Shown: positions 1 through 8,544 of the stretch, one piece after another
Numbering within the stretch: the first letter of the stretch is position 1
Layout of the letters: the number at the start of each line of letters is the position of its first letter
Assembly: GCA_964459985.1 (NCBI GenBank)
Contig: CAYWOS010000010.1
Location: forward strand, 17,211-81,210
Source of the DNA: CAYWOS01 sp964459985
GTDB lineage: Bacteria; Bacillota; Clostridia; Christensenellales; Aristaeellaceae
DNA length: 64,000 bases
Direction of reading: 5' to 3'
Made by a program: the position numbers and the translations under genes
The notes under the pieces: model-generated
Databases searched by the model: none
What the model saw: the letters and a program-made list of their open reading frames with translations, nothing else
Told to the model about the DNA's origin: nothing

Positions 1-425
1 TCAAACAAGGCACGGCGATGGCGATGGGCTTCGCCACGCTCTTGACCGCCGTGATCCTGATCTTCGGGCGCGAATTGATGGATTTGTTCACGGATACGGG
101 CGCGCTGATCGATCTGGGCTATCGCATGGTCACCTTCCTCGCCGTCGGCTATATCGCCTTCGCCGCCATGCAGTGCATGTCGGGCGTCATGCGCGGCGCG
201 GGCGACACCGTCACGCCGATGTGGATATCGCTGATCACCACCGTCGTTATCCGCACGCCGCTCGCCTATCTGATCGCGCACCTGACGAAAACCCCCGAGT
301 TCCCCACCGGCCAGCCCGAGGCGCTGTATCTCTCGCTGCTCATTTCTTGGGTGCTGGGCGCGGTCATCAATCTGATTTGCTATCGAAAGGGCGTCTGGCG
401 GCGCGGGCTCGCCGGCCGCGCGTGA
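1..425 (+). CDS. MATE-family multidrug/Na+ antiporter, C-terminal part (5' truncated by window edge)
   Basis: The reading frame is open from the window edge, so only the last ~141 residues are present. The part seen has three to four hydrophobic segments and a stretch reading GVMRGAGDTVTPMW, which is typical of the second half of MATE (multi-antimicrobial extrusion) exporters. MATE proteins export cationic drugs or metabolites by H+ or Na+ antiport at the cytoplasmic membrane. The stop is followed after 4 nt by the ATG of the GH13 gene, which suggests coupled transcription. The substrate cannot be inferred. Confidence 0.85.
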   Translation, partial: KQGTAMAMGFATLLTAVILIFGRELMDLFTDTGALIDLGYRMVTFLAVGYIAFAAMQCMSGVMRGAGDTVTPMWISLITTVVIRTPLAYLIAHLTKTPEFPTGQPEALYLSLLISWVLGAVINLICYRKGVWRRGLAGRA

Positions 426-429
426 GCGC

Positions 430-2178
430 ATGCTGTTATTCCACGATTCGCAGTCTCCCGTCTACCGCTTTCCGCAGGGCGCGGTGACGACAGGCGTCCC
501 GATCACCCTGCGCCTGCGCGCCGAGGGCGCGCGCGAGGCGACGCTCCGGTTTTTCGACGGCAGCGAGCGCTTCCTGCCCATGACGGAGCGCGAGGGGCTG
601 TTCGAGGCGACGGTTTGCGCGCCCGATACGCCCATGCTTTGCTGGTACGACTTTGCCGCGCGCGGCGGCGGCGAGACCGATCGCTACGGCTGCGCGGCGG
701 ACGGTCTGGGCGGCGAGGGCGCGCAGGGCAGCGCGCGCGCGTACCAGATCACGGTGTACGACAGGGCGTTTGACACGCCGCGCTGGCTGCGCGGGGGCGT
801 GATGTATCAGATTTTTCCCGATCGCTTTTACGCCTCGAAAACGGCCGCCTGCGACCGCGACGACGTCTATCTGCACGAGCATTGGAGCGATCTGCCCATC
901 CTGATGCCCGAAAACGGCGACGAGAACTGCGCGCGCGATTTTTTCGGCGGCGATCTCAAGGGCATCGAGCAAAAGCTGCCCTATCTCGCATCGCTCGGCG
1001 TAACGGTGCTCTATCTGAACCCGATCTTCGCGGCGCGCAGCAACCACCGCTACGACACCGCCGATTATACGCAAATCGATCCGCTGCTCGGCACGAACGC
1101 GGATTTCGCCTCGCTGTGCGCGGCGGCGGACAAGGCGGGCATCCGCGTGATGCTCGACGGCGTGTTCAGCCATACCGGCGAGGACAGCCTGTATTTCAAC
1201 AAATTCGGGCGGTATCCGACGCTCGGCGCGTATCAGTCGCCCGATTCGCCGTACTACCCGTGGTATACGTTCGAGCAATATCCCGACCGCTACGCCTGCT
1301 GGTGGGGCATTCATACGCTGCCCGCCGTCGATAAAAACTGCGAAAGCTACCGCGATTTCATGCTGAACGAACGCGGCGTGGCGCGGACATGGCTCAAAAA
1401 CGGCGCGGCGGGCTGGCGGCTCGACGTGGCGGACGAGCTGCCGATGCGCTTTCTGCGCGATCTGCGCGCCACCGCGCGCGCGCAAAAGGACGACGCCGCG
1501 CTGCTGGGCGAGGTCTGGGAGGACGCCAGCCACAAGGTCGCCTACGGCGAAATGCGCTGCTACTGTCTGGGCGACACGCTCGACAGCGTGATGAACTACC
1601 CGCTCCGCGAGGCGGCGATCGATTTCTTCACGGGCAAAACGAACGCCTTTTCGCTCTGCCGTCTGATCAAGAGCCAGCAGGAAAATTATCCCAAGCCGTT
1701 CTACTACGCGGTGATGAATCTGCTGGGCAGCCACGACCGCGCGCGCGCCGTCAACGCGCTGTGCGGCAGGAGCTTTGACGACATTCCCCTTCAGCGCCGC
1801 GCCGCCGCCGTGCTGACGCGCGCCGAGTACGCGCTGGGGCGCGTCAGGTATCTCGAAATGCTGCGCCTGATCTGCGCGCTGCCCGGCATTCCCTGCGTGT
1901 ATTACGGCGACGAGGCGGGCATGACGGGCGCGGCCGATCCCTATTGCCGGGGCGCGTTCCCGTGGGGAAGCGAGGACGCGGAAATGACCGAGGCGGTCAA
2001 AGCCATCCTGCAGGCCCGCCGCGCGAGCCGCGCGCTGCAGACGGGCGCGCTGGAGGCGTTCGCGCGCGACGCCGATACGCTTGTCGTCCGCCGGATGATT
2101 GACGACCGCGACGTGTTCGGCGAGCCCGCGCCCGACGAAATCGTCGAAACGGTGATCAGCCGCGCCGTAACGCCCTGA
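430..2178 (+). CDS. GH13 alpha-amylase family enzyme (neopullulanase/cyclomaltodextrinase-like)
   Basis: This 582-residue protein has no signal peptide, so it probably acts in the cytoplasm on maltodextrins or glycogen-derived oligosaccharides. An N-terminal beta domain (about 1-120) precedes a TIM barrel carrying all four GH13 regions: DGVFSH from D243, GWRLDVADE with nucleophile D332, GEVWED with acid/base E361, and NLLGSHD with D436. A long loop after region I and the N-terminal domain fit the neopullulanase/cyclomaltodextrinase group. The C-terminal beta domain looks short: only about 45 residues follow the last barrel helix. Start is the ATG 4 nt after the MATE stop, with no clear SD, so translational coupling is likely. 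Exact specificity is not readable from motifs. Confidence 0.88.
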   Translation: MLLFHDSQSPVYRFPQGAVTTGVPITLRLRAEGAREATLRFFDGSERFLPMTEREGLFEATVCAPDTPMLCWYDFAARGGGETDRYGCAADGLGGEGAQGSARAYQITVYDRAFDTPRWLRGGVMYQIFPDRFYASKTAACDRDDVYLHEHWSDLPILMPENGDENCARDFFGGDLKGIEQKLPYLASLGVTVLYLNPIFAARSNHRYDTADYTQIDPLLGTNADFASLCAAADKAGIRVMLDGVFSHTGEDSLYFNKFGRYPTLGAYQSPDSPYYPWYTFEQYPDRYACWWGIHTLPAVDKNCESYRDFMLNERGVARTWLKNGAAGWRLDVADELPMRFLRDLRATARAQKDDAALLGEVWEDASHKVAYGEMRCYCLGDTLDSVMNYPLREAAIDFFTGKTNAFSLCRLIKSQQENYPKPFYYAVMNLLGSHDRARAVNALCGRSFDDIPLQRRAAAVLTRAEYALGRVRYLEMLRLICALPGIPCVYYGDEAGMTGAADPYCRGAFPWGSEDAEMTEAVKAILQARRASRALQTGALEAFARDADTLVVRRMIDDRDVFGEPAPDEIVETVISRAVTP

Positions 2179-2193
2179 TTTTTCCAAATAACA

Positions 2194-2230
2194 AACGCGC
2201 CGTCGGCTGTCCTGCCGCGCGGCGCGTTTT
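2194..2230. terminator. Bidirectional intrinsic terminator between GH13 gene and rho
   Basis: Arms AACGCGCCG (from 2194) and CGGCGCGTT (to 2228) flank a 17-nt loop and are followed by a T run on the + strand. The A-rich left side gives a weaker U tract on the - strand. The element sits between convergent genes. Confidence 0.75.
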
Positions 2231-2271
2231 TGTATGACCGAACCTGCCCGACGGGCACAAAGCCCGGCGCT

Positions 2272-4200
2272 TTACTTGCCTCCGAGCATGTCCATGAAGC
2301 TGTCGAAGCGCTCGGCGAGATCCTTGGTGTCGCGCGTTTTTTCGAGAATGGCGCAGACAAGCTCGGCTTGCGCCGGATCGGAGGAGGAAAGCATATCGCG
2401 CAGGCGTTTGCCCACGGCGATTTCCTTTTCGGTCAGCATGAGCTCGTCGTGGCGGGTGGCGCAGCCCGAGGCGTTCAAACCGGGGCACGCGCGCTTATCG
2501 GAGGAGGCGGTCAGCTGCGCTTCCATGTTGCTCGTGCCCTTGAGCTCCTTGAGCACCGCCTCGTCGATGGGGTTGCCGGTATCGGAAAACGCCGTGGCGA
2601 CGACGGTCAGGCTGCCGCCCTGCTTGAGATTGCGCGCCGCGCCGAACAGGCGCTTGGGCCTGTTCATCGCGCCGGCGACCAGGCCGCTGGGCGTCGTGCG
2701 CGCCGTGGCGGGCGCGACGGTGTTGTAGGCGTAAACGAGGCGCGTGATGCTGTCCAGCAGTAAAACGACGTTGCCGCCGCTCTCCGCCAGACGCATGGCG
2801 CGCTCGAGCAGCAGTTCGCTGGCACGCGTCTGCGATTCGGGCGGCTCGTCAAACGAGGAGGAAACGACCTCGGCGCTCACCTGCTCGATGATCTCGGTCA
2901 CATCCTCGGGACGCTGGTCGATGAGCAGCATCATCTGGGTCACGTCGGGGTACTTCTCGGTCAGCGCTTTGGAGATCTCCACAAGAAGGTTCATCCGGCC
3001 GGCGCGCTGCGGCGTGACGATCAGCGCGCGCTGACCAAAGCCGATGGGCGAGAGCACGTCGATCAATTTGAGCGTCGCGCCCGAATCCCTGCCCGCAAGC
3101 GCGATGCGCTTTTTGGGGTAGATCGGCGTCAGCTCCTCAAAGAGCGGACGCTTGATCGGCTCCTCCGCCGATTTGCCGTTGACGTCGGTGATGTACAGCA
3201 TGGCGGCGAAGCGATCGTTGTCGCGCTGCTTGCGCGTTTTGCCGACGACGTAATCGCCGGTGCGCAGGCCGAAGCGCTTGACCTGCGCGTTGGAGATATA
3301 GATATCCTTGCGCCCCGCGAGGTAGCGCTCGGCGCGCAGAAAACCGAATCCGTCGGGCATGATTTCCAATACGCCCTCGCCGTCGCCGCATTCGCCGGCT
3401 GCGAGCACCTCGTTGATGCCGGGCTGACCGGCAGGCTGCGGCGCGCTCTCGCGCGGCGCGTAATCGCTCACGGCGTCGGGGCGGTAATCGCGCACGGGAC
3501 GGTACTCGCCGGCGGGCGGATCGGGACGGTAGTACGGCGCGCGATCCTCGGGCGCGGCGGGCGGTTCGGGCGGCTGCGCGACGTCGGGGCCGAAATGCGA
3601 CGCATAAGGCTGCGCCTGCGGCGCGCGGGCGGGCGCTTCGGGGCGCGGCGCGCGCGAATAGGGGCGGGGCTCGCCGCCCGTGGGAAGCGGACGGTTCGAT
3701 ATGCCGGTGTATTGCGCGGCGCGCGGTTGATAGCCCTGCTGCGGCTGGAAAGCGCGCGGGTTATGCCACGTGCGCGAGCCTTCCATCGTGAAGGCGGGCG
3801 CTTTGCTCGATATCGAGGCAAGCGAGCTGACGCGCGGCGCGGCGGGCGAAGCGGCGGCAGGCGCGCGGGTCGCGGGCGCGGGCGTAACGGCGCGCGGCGC
3901 GGCGTTCACCTTGCGCGGCGTGAAGCCGTGGTTCGGGGTGAGCACCGGGATATCGTCCTGATCGTCAAACCCGTCGTCGGCGATGATCGACGCGCTGCGG
4001 ACGGGACGCCGCTCGGCAACGGGCGCGGGCGGAGCGGGCGGCGCGGACGGCGCGGACGGCGACGGCGCGTTTCCCTTCGCCGCGGCGTTCAATTTGTCCA
4101 CGATTCCCTGCTTGCTGATGCCGGCGCCCAGCACCACGCCCATCTCCTTCGCCACGCGGCGAAGCTCGAGCACCGTCAGTTTGCCAAAGTCTTCACTCAA
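2272..4200 (-). CDS. rho: Transcription termination factor Rho homologue with altered ATPase site
   Basis: About 642 residues. Order: Rho_N domain (about 5-45), a ~220-residue Pro/Ala/Arg-rich probably disordered linker, a cold-shock RNA-binding domain (DGFGFLRAE, DIYISNAQVKRF, LRTGDYVVGK), then the hexameric ATPase. Family knowledge: Rho unwinds and releases RNA using ATP bound by a GKT P-loop. Here the P-loop reads QRAGRMNLL (R402, M403 for E. coli K184, T185), catalytic E211 is Q429 (LIDQRPE) and R-loop K326 is P544. Walker B D483, and R570/R583 (R353/R366) are kept. Start: a GGGAGG box lies downstream of ATG 4218 and 8 nt before TTG 4200, so TTG 4200 is preferred. Its own promoter separates it from mnmE. 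It may be a non-ATPase Rho paralogue or a highly divergent Rho. Confidence 0.9.
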   Translation of the reverse strand: MSEDFGKLTVLELRRVAKEMGVVLGAGISKQGIVDKLNAAAKGNAPSPSAPSAPPAPPAPVAERRPVRSASIIADDGFDDQDDIPVLTPNHGFTPRKVNAAPRAVTPAPATRAPAAASPAAPRVSSLASISSKAPAFTMEGSRTWHNPRAFQPQQGYQPRAAQYTGISNRPLPTGGEPRPYSRAPRPEAPARAPQAQPYASHFGPDVAQPPEPPAAPEDRAPYYRPDPPAGEYRPVRDYRPDAVSDYAPRESAPQPAGQPGINEVLAAGECGDGEGVLEIMPDGFGFLRAERYLAGRKDIYISNAQVKRFGLRTGDYVVGKTRKQRDNDRFAAMLYITDVNGKSAEEPIKRPLFEELTPIYPKKRIALAGRDSGATLKLIDVLSPIGFGQRALIVTPQRAGRMNLLVEISKALTEKYPDVTQMMLLIDQRPEDVTEIIEQVSAEVVSSSFDEPPESQTRASELLLERAMRLAESGGNVVLLLDSITRLVYAYNTVAPATARTTPSGLVAGAMNRPKRLFGAARNLKQGGSLTVVATAFSDTGNPIDEAVLKELKGTSNMEAQLTASSDKRACPGLNASGCATRHDELMLTEKEIAVGKRLRDMLSSSDPAQAELVCAILEKTRDTKDLAERFDSFMDMLGGK

Positions 4201-4378
4201 AGGAATATCCTCCCTCATGTTTTCGGCTGTTCGTCACGTAAATACCGCTCGTGAACACGCGCAAGCGCGCGCGTCATGCGGAGGTGGTTTCGGGCTATCG
4301 GTCGAAAGTCAAATCAAGAAAGAACCTCGTTTCGTCAATGCTCGGGCAATGCGTTATTCAACGCGCTGTCTGTAACGC

Positions 4379-4407
4379 ATTATAACAGACGGCGGCGCGT
4401 AATTCAA
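4379..4407 (-). promoter_or_regulatory. Sigma-A type promoter for rho
   Basis: Reading the - strand, TTGAAT (4407-4402), a 17-nt spacer, then TATAAT (4384-4379). This gives a leader of roughly 170 nt before the TTG start of rho, long enough for autogenous control, as is known for Rho in other bacteria. Confidence 0.75.
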
Positions 4408-4489
4408 TGCTTTTCAGGAATTTTCATGCGCCGGCGCGCCGCGCGTTCGTTCAAATCCGCGCGCAAAGCGCTTGTTTGTATACAAAACG

Positions 4490-5815
4490 TCATTTTCCGA
4501 CACAAAACCGCGAAAACACGTCGTCCAGCAGTTGTTCGTCCACGCGGTCGCCCGTGACGCGCGCGAGCGAATCAAGCGCCTCGTGCAGCGATACGGCGAT
4601 CAGATCGACGGCGTCGCCGTGCCGACAGGCGTCCGCCGCCTCGCGGAGCGCGCGCGCCGCCTCGCGCGCCAGACGCATGTGCCGCGCCGCCGTGAGCGGC
4701 GTCTGGCCGGCGCCCGCACCGAAAGCGGCGACGGCGTCGGTCAGCGCCCCGATGCCCGCGCCGGTGCCGGCCGAAACGGCGAGGCAGTCGAGCCCGCGCG
4801 CGTCAAAGCGCTGCTTTAGATCGCTCTTGTTCAGCGCGATCACATGCGGAAGCCGGGACACGCGCGATATCAGATCGTCGTCCTCCCGCGTCCGCGCCGC
4901 CGCGCCGTCGAGCACAAGCACGGCGACATCGGCGCTTTCCATGGCGCGCCGCGCGCGCTCGACGCCGATTTTTTCGACCGTTTCCCCGCCTTCGCGCAGG
5001 CCGGCGGTATCGCTGAAGCAGACCTTCAGCCCGTCGATGTACACGCTGCCGCGCACGATATCGCGCGTTGTGCCGGGAATATCGGTCACAATGGCGCGTT
5101 CCTCGGCGAGCAGGCGGTTAAGCAGCGATGATTTGCCCACGTTGGGCCTGCCGCATAATACGACCTCGAGCCCCGATTCGACGATGCGCGCGCCGCGCTC
5201 GTCGCAGGCGCTTTCCAGCGTTTCGGCAAGCGCCTCCGCGCCCTCGAGCAGCCGCGCCGCCGCCTCCGCTTCCTCGATTTCCTCGGGATAATCAATCGCC
5301 GCCTCGACCCCGGCAAGCAAAGACAAAAGCGCCGCCTGCGCGTCGCGGATAAAGGCGCTCGCGCCGCCCGAAAGCTGCCGGACCGCCGCGCGCGAGGCGC
5401 GCTCGCCCTCGGCGGAAATGAGCTGCATGACGGCTTCGGCGCGGCTTAAATCGACGCGCCCGTTCATAAACGCGCGGCGCGTGAACTCGCCGGGGCGCGC
5501 CGGGCGCGCGCCGAGCGCGAACACGGCGTCCAGCGCCCGCCTTGCCGTCCATTCGCCGCCGTGCAGGTGGATTTCCGCAACGTCCTCGCGCGTGTAGCTT
5601 TTCGGCGCGCGCATCAAGACCGCCATGCACTCGTCGATAACGTCGCCGCCGCTCGCGATATGGCCGTAATACATTTGATGGCTTGCCCACGGGCTGTGCG
5701 GACGAAACAGCTTCTGAAGCGTCCCTTCCGCGCCGCCGCCGCTGATCCTGATGATGGCGATGCCGCCGCGTCCCGGAGGCGTGGCGATCGCCGCGATGGT
5801 GTCGTTGTCGGTCAT
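4490..5815 (-). CDS. mnmE: tRNA U34 carboxymethylaminomethyl-modifying GTPase MnmE (TrmE)
   Basis: This 442-residue protein matches MnmE along its length. The N-terminal TIAAIATPPGRGGIAIIRIS segment is the formyl-folate binding domain. A helical domain follows, carrying an inserted G domain: GRPNVGKSS with the P-loop lysine at residue 228, DIPGTTRD, DTAGLRE and ALNKSD. The protein ends FSRFCVGK, supplying the conserved C-terminal catalytic cysteine. With MnmG it modifies the wobble uridine of tRNAs. ATG at 5815 is preceded by a GAGGTG SD; the open frame upstream to 5905 is rejected because it runs through the promoter. No jag, rnpA or mnmG neighbours are seen, unlike the usual oriC-side location. 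Confidence 0.96.
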   Translation of the reverse strand: MTDNDTIAAIATPPGRGGIAIIRISGGGAEGTLQKLFRPHSPWASHQMYYGHIASGGDVIDECMAVLMRAPKSYTREDVAEIHLHGGEWTARRALDAVFALGARPARPGEFTRRAFMNGRVDLSRAEAVMQLISAEGERASRAAVRQLSGGASAFIRDAQAALLSLLAGVEAAIDYPEEIEEAEAAARLLEGAEALAETLESACDERGARIVESGLEVVLCGRPNVGKSSLLNRLLAEERAIVTDIPGTTRDIVRGSVYIDGLKVCFSDTAGLREGGETVEKIGVERARRAMESADVAVLVLDGAAARTREDDDLISRVSRLPHVIALNKSDLKQRFDARGLDCLAVSAGTGAGIGALTDAVAAFGAGAGQTPLTAARHMRLAREAARALREAADACRHGDAVDLIAVSLHEALDSLARVTGDRVDEQLLDDVFSRFCVGK

Positions 5816-5845
5816 GCGCACCTCGATCGTCTGAATACCGCTCCT

Positions 5846-5874
5846 ATTATATCGCGGCGTCCGCCGTCTGGCAA
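5846..5874 (-). promoter_or_regulatory. Promoter for mnmE
   Basis: On the - strand, TTGCCA (5874-5869), 17 nt, TATAAT (5851-5846). It is divergent from the promoter of the acyltransferase gene; the two -35 boxes are only 3 nt apart. Confidence 0.8.
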
Positions 5875-5877
5875 GCC

Positions 5878-5906
5878 TTGCGAAAACCGATAAAATGGAG
5901 TACAAT
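5878..5906 (+). promoter_or_regulatory. Promoter for the membrane acyltransferase gene
   Basis: TTGCGA (5878-5883), 17-nt spacer, TACAAT (5901-5906). It lies about 50 nt upstream of the chosen ATG at 5961. Confidence 0.75.
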
Positions 5907-5960
5907 AGGGCTTGCGGCGCGGCCGCGCGCGGCCGCCATCATCAAACGAAGGATGCCTTT

Positions 5961-8006
5961 ATGCACCAGAACGCCGGCACGCGCACCATGATATCGGCCT
6001 TCGGCACGCTGTATTCGTGCCTGTTTTGCGTACTGGCGTCGTCGGTGCTGATGGACATGCCGCTTCTGGGCGGCGCGCTGTACCTGCTCGGGCGCGTCGC
6101 GCTTTTGTACACGCGCATGCGCCGCCCGCCCGTCGATCGCCTGCTCCCGCCCCGGCTCGCGCGCATGGGAAATATCCTTTTGATTGCCGTGACCGTGCTG
6201 ATGCTCGCCATCGTCGTGATTTTCCCCGCGCGGCTGGACGACGGCGCCTTGTGGCTGGTCGTCGCGCTTTCGCTGCTGGTTTCGCTGCGCCCCATCGCGC
6301 TGCGCTTCGTCGTCGAGCGCGAGTATCTCAAGGGCACGCGCGTTTCCCGCGCGTTCGGCCGGGCGCTGATCATTGATTTCGCGTTCCCCGCCGCCGCCGC
6401 CGTGCCGCTCTTTTCGGCGCTGGGGAGCGATCAGTCATGGGCGCTGCTCGGCGGCTTTCTGTTCAGCGGCGTGCTCGAATTCTTCGACTGCTGGCGTATG
6501 CGGCGGCGCATCCGCCCGCCCGAGGGCGTGGAAGAAGAGGAAATCGCGCGGCTGCACGAGGTGCACGCCTACCGCATGTACCAGACCATCACGCTCGTCA
6601 CGGCGACGGCGCTGCAGGTGACGCAGGTGATGACCTTTTGCTTCATCGGCGTCACGGCGCAGGCGCTGCTCACCTGCATGGCGCTCGCCATATTTATCAC
6701 CTACGGCGCGACGCTGGTGACCAACCTGATTTTCCGCAAGAAATTTTTCGGCCATCACGATCCCTCGAGCATCCTGATGATCGGGCTGGTGGTGTGGCTG
6801 TACGGGCTGATCCTGTTCATCGATTCGCGCGCCGACGCCGCGCCGTACGTCGCCTACGTCGCGCTGGCGCTGTGCACGGCGGGCGCGACGGTGTGCGTCA
6901 AGATCAACGCGTACAGCGAGAACGACATCCGCGCGGTGGCGGCGTTCGGCATCGGCCACGCGCCCAGCGGCGCCGTCGACTGGATTCAGGAAATGCGCGT
7001 CGAGTTCGCCTCGACCCTCGGGCAGATGATCGCGCTGATCGGCATTCCGCTGATCATTATCTTCACGAACGACGTGACGCCCGATACCGAGCTTCTCTCA
7101 ATGGGATTGAGGCTTTTGTTCGCCGTACCCGCGCTCGTGCTCGTGGCGGCGGCGATTTTCCTGACGCTGCGTTTCCCCGTGACGCGCGCGCACATGGACA
7201 AGCTGCGCCGCTACACCTCCCTGCAGGCGGACGGCAAGAGCAACGCGCCGCTCCAAGAACAGCTCGAGGCCGTGATCGTCGGCAAAAGCATCAAACATTT
7301 CGGCGTGCGCATCATCATGTTCCTGATGCGCCCCTTCTACCGCCACAAAATCCTCGGGCGCGAAAACGTGCGCCTGTCGGACGACGTCAGCAGCGTGTTC
7401 GTCTGCAATCACGGCGAAATTTACGGTCCGATCGTCACCAATCTGTATATTCCCTTTTCCTTCCGCCCGTGGGTGACGTATGAAATGACCGATATCGCGG
7501 CGGTCGCCGATCATGTGTACAACGGCACGATGATCCGGCAGACGTGGATCCCGCAAAAATGGCGGCGGCCGCTCACCGATAAGATCGCCGCGCCCCTTCT
7601 TGTGTGGATCATGCGTTCGGTGGACAGCATTCCCGTGTATCACGACAACCCGCGCAAGCTGATGGGCACCTTCCGCACCACCATCGCGGCGATGGAGGCG
7701 GGCGACAACATCCTTTTGTTCCCCGAGGATTCCTCCACCACCGAGGAAGGGCGCTTCCGGCGCGAGGGCGTCAGCGAGTTTTTCACCGGCTTCACGGTGA
7801 TCGGTCAGATGTATTACAACAAAACGGGCAAGCGCGCGCAGTTCATCCCGGTGTACGCCGACAGGCAAAAGCGCGTCATCACCTTCGGCGTGCCGACGCT
7901 GTACGATCCCGATCTCCCCGCCAACGACGAGAAGCGCCGCCTGTGCGATTATCTGCGCGGCGAAATGATGCGGATCGCGCGCGGGGACGCGCGGGGCGAC
8001 GAGTAA
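5961..8006 (+). CDS. Polytopic membrane protein with C-terminal PlsC-like acyltransferase domain
   Basis: About 681 residues. The first ~420 residues hold roughly ten hydrophobic segments; the last ~230 resemble 1-acylglycerol-3-phosphate O-acyltransferases. Acyltransferase-like blocks visible are CNHGEIYGP at residues 482-490, SIPVYHDN, and FPEDSS at 587-592, a variant of the FPEG block. PlsC enzymes normally use an HX4D dyad; here His484 is kept but the Asp position is Gly489, so activity or chemistry is uncertain. ATG 5961 has an AAGGA SD at good spacing; the open frame back to 5895 would overlap the -10 box. It is monocistronic, bounded by its promoter and a strong terminator. A role in lipid or surface glycolipid acylation is inference. 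Confidence 0.75.
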   Translation: MHQNAGTRTMISAFGTLYSCLFCVLASSVLMDMPLLGGALYLLGRVALLYTRMRRPPVDRLLPPRLARMGNILLIAVTVLMLAIVVIFPARLDDGALWLVVALSLLVSLRPIALRFVVEREYLKGTRVSRAFGRALIIDFAFPAAAAVPLFSALGSDQSWALLGGFLFSGVLEFFDCWRMRRRIRPPEGVEEEEIARLHEVHAYRMYQTITLVTATALQVTQVMTFCFIGVTAQALLTCMALAIFITYGATLVTNLIFRKKFFGHHDPSSILMIGLVVWLYGLILFIDSRADAAPYVAYVALALCTAGATVCVKINAYSENDIRAVAAFGIGHAPSGAVDWIQEMRVEFASTLGQMIALIGIPLIIIFTNDVTPDTELLSMGLRLLFAVPALVLVAAAIFLTLRFPVTRAHMDKLRRYTSLQADGKSNAPLQEQLEAVIVGKSIKHFGVRIIMFLMRPFYRHKILGRENVRLSDDVSSVFVCNHGEIYGPIVTNLYIPFSFRPWVTYEMTDIAAVADHVYNGTMIRQTWIPQKWRRPLTDKIAAPLLVWIMRSVDSIPVYHDNPRKLMGTFRTTIAAMEAGDNILLFPEDSSTTEEGRFRREGVSEFFTGFTVIGQMYYNKTGKRAQFIPVYADRQKRVITFGVPTLYDPDLPANDEKRRLCDYLRGEMMRIARGDARGDE

Positions 8007-8023
8007 TCCACGGATTGTCGCGG

Positions 8024-8060
8024 AAAAGAACCGCCCTCCACTTCAAGAGCGGTTCTTTTT
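8024..8060. terminator. Bidirectional intrinsic terminator
   Basis: AAAAGAACCGC (8024-8034) pairs with GCGGTTCTTTTT (8049-8060). A runs on one side and T runs on the other make it work for both the acyltransferase gene and the convergent spoVA operon. Confidence 0.9.
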
Positions 8061-8076
8061 GCATTGAGAAATCCCT

Positions 8077-8544
8077 TCACCATCGGATAAAGAAGTACAG
8101 GACGCCCACGATCACCGACGTCGCCACGCCGTAGGCGATGACGGGGCCGGCGATGGCGAACAGCTTCGCGCCGGTGCCGAGCACCCAACCCTCGGGGCGG
8201 AATTCCATCGCGGGCGACACCATGGCGTTGGCGAACCCCGTGATGGGCACCAGCGTGCCCGCGCCGGCATACAAGGCGATATTATCAAATATCCCGATGC
8301 CCGTGAGCAGCGCCGCCAGAAACACCAGCGTCACGCTCGCCATCGTCAGCGCGGCGGAGGCGGGCAGGTTGAAATTGCCCTCGGCGATCTCGGCGACCGC
8401 CTGCCCCAGCATACAGATGACGCCGCCCACCCAGAAGGCGCGCAAAACGCCGGCCCCCAGCTCGCTTTTCGGCGTGATCCGCGCGATCAGCGCCTCGTAA
8501 TTCCTAAAGATTTCGCCGCGCGCGCGCTGTTCATTCTCCGCCAT
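8077..8544 (-). CDS. spoVAC: Stage V sporulation protein AC
   Basis: This 155-residue membrane protein carries the SpoVAC signature GAGTLVPITGFANAMVSPAM followed by EFRPEGWVLGTGAKLFAIAGPV. Four to five hydrophobic segments are visible. SpoVAC is part of the inner-membrane channel that moves dipicolinic acid into the forespore and out at germination. It is the last gene of the cluster: the terminator at 8024-8060 follows at once, so spoVAD and spoVAE are not in this operon. Its SD (GGGAGG) lies inside the preceding 46-codon ORF. Confidence 0.93.
   Translation of the reverse strand: MAENEQRARGEIFRNYEALIARITPKSELGAGVLRAFWVGGVICMLGQAVAEIAEGNFNLPASAALTMASVTLVFLAALLTGIGIFDNIALYAGAGTLVPITGFANAMVSPAMEFRPEGWVLGTGAKLFAIAGPVIAYGVATSVIVGVLYFFIRW

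Noticed and set aside
436..2187. Long - strand ORF of 583 codons opposite the GH13 gene
   Set aside because: It mirrors the GH13 gene in GC-rich DNA; composition is Arg/Ala-rich without motifs, and the + strand has all catalytic residues.
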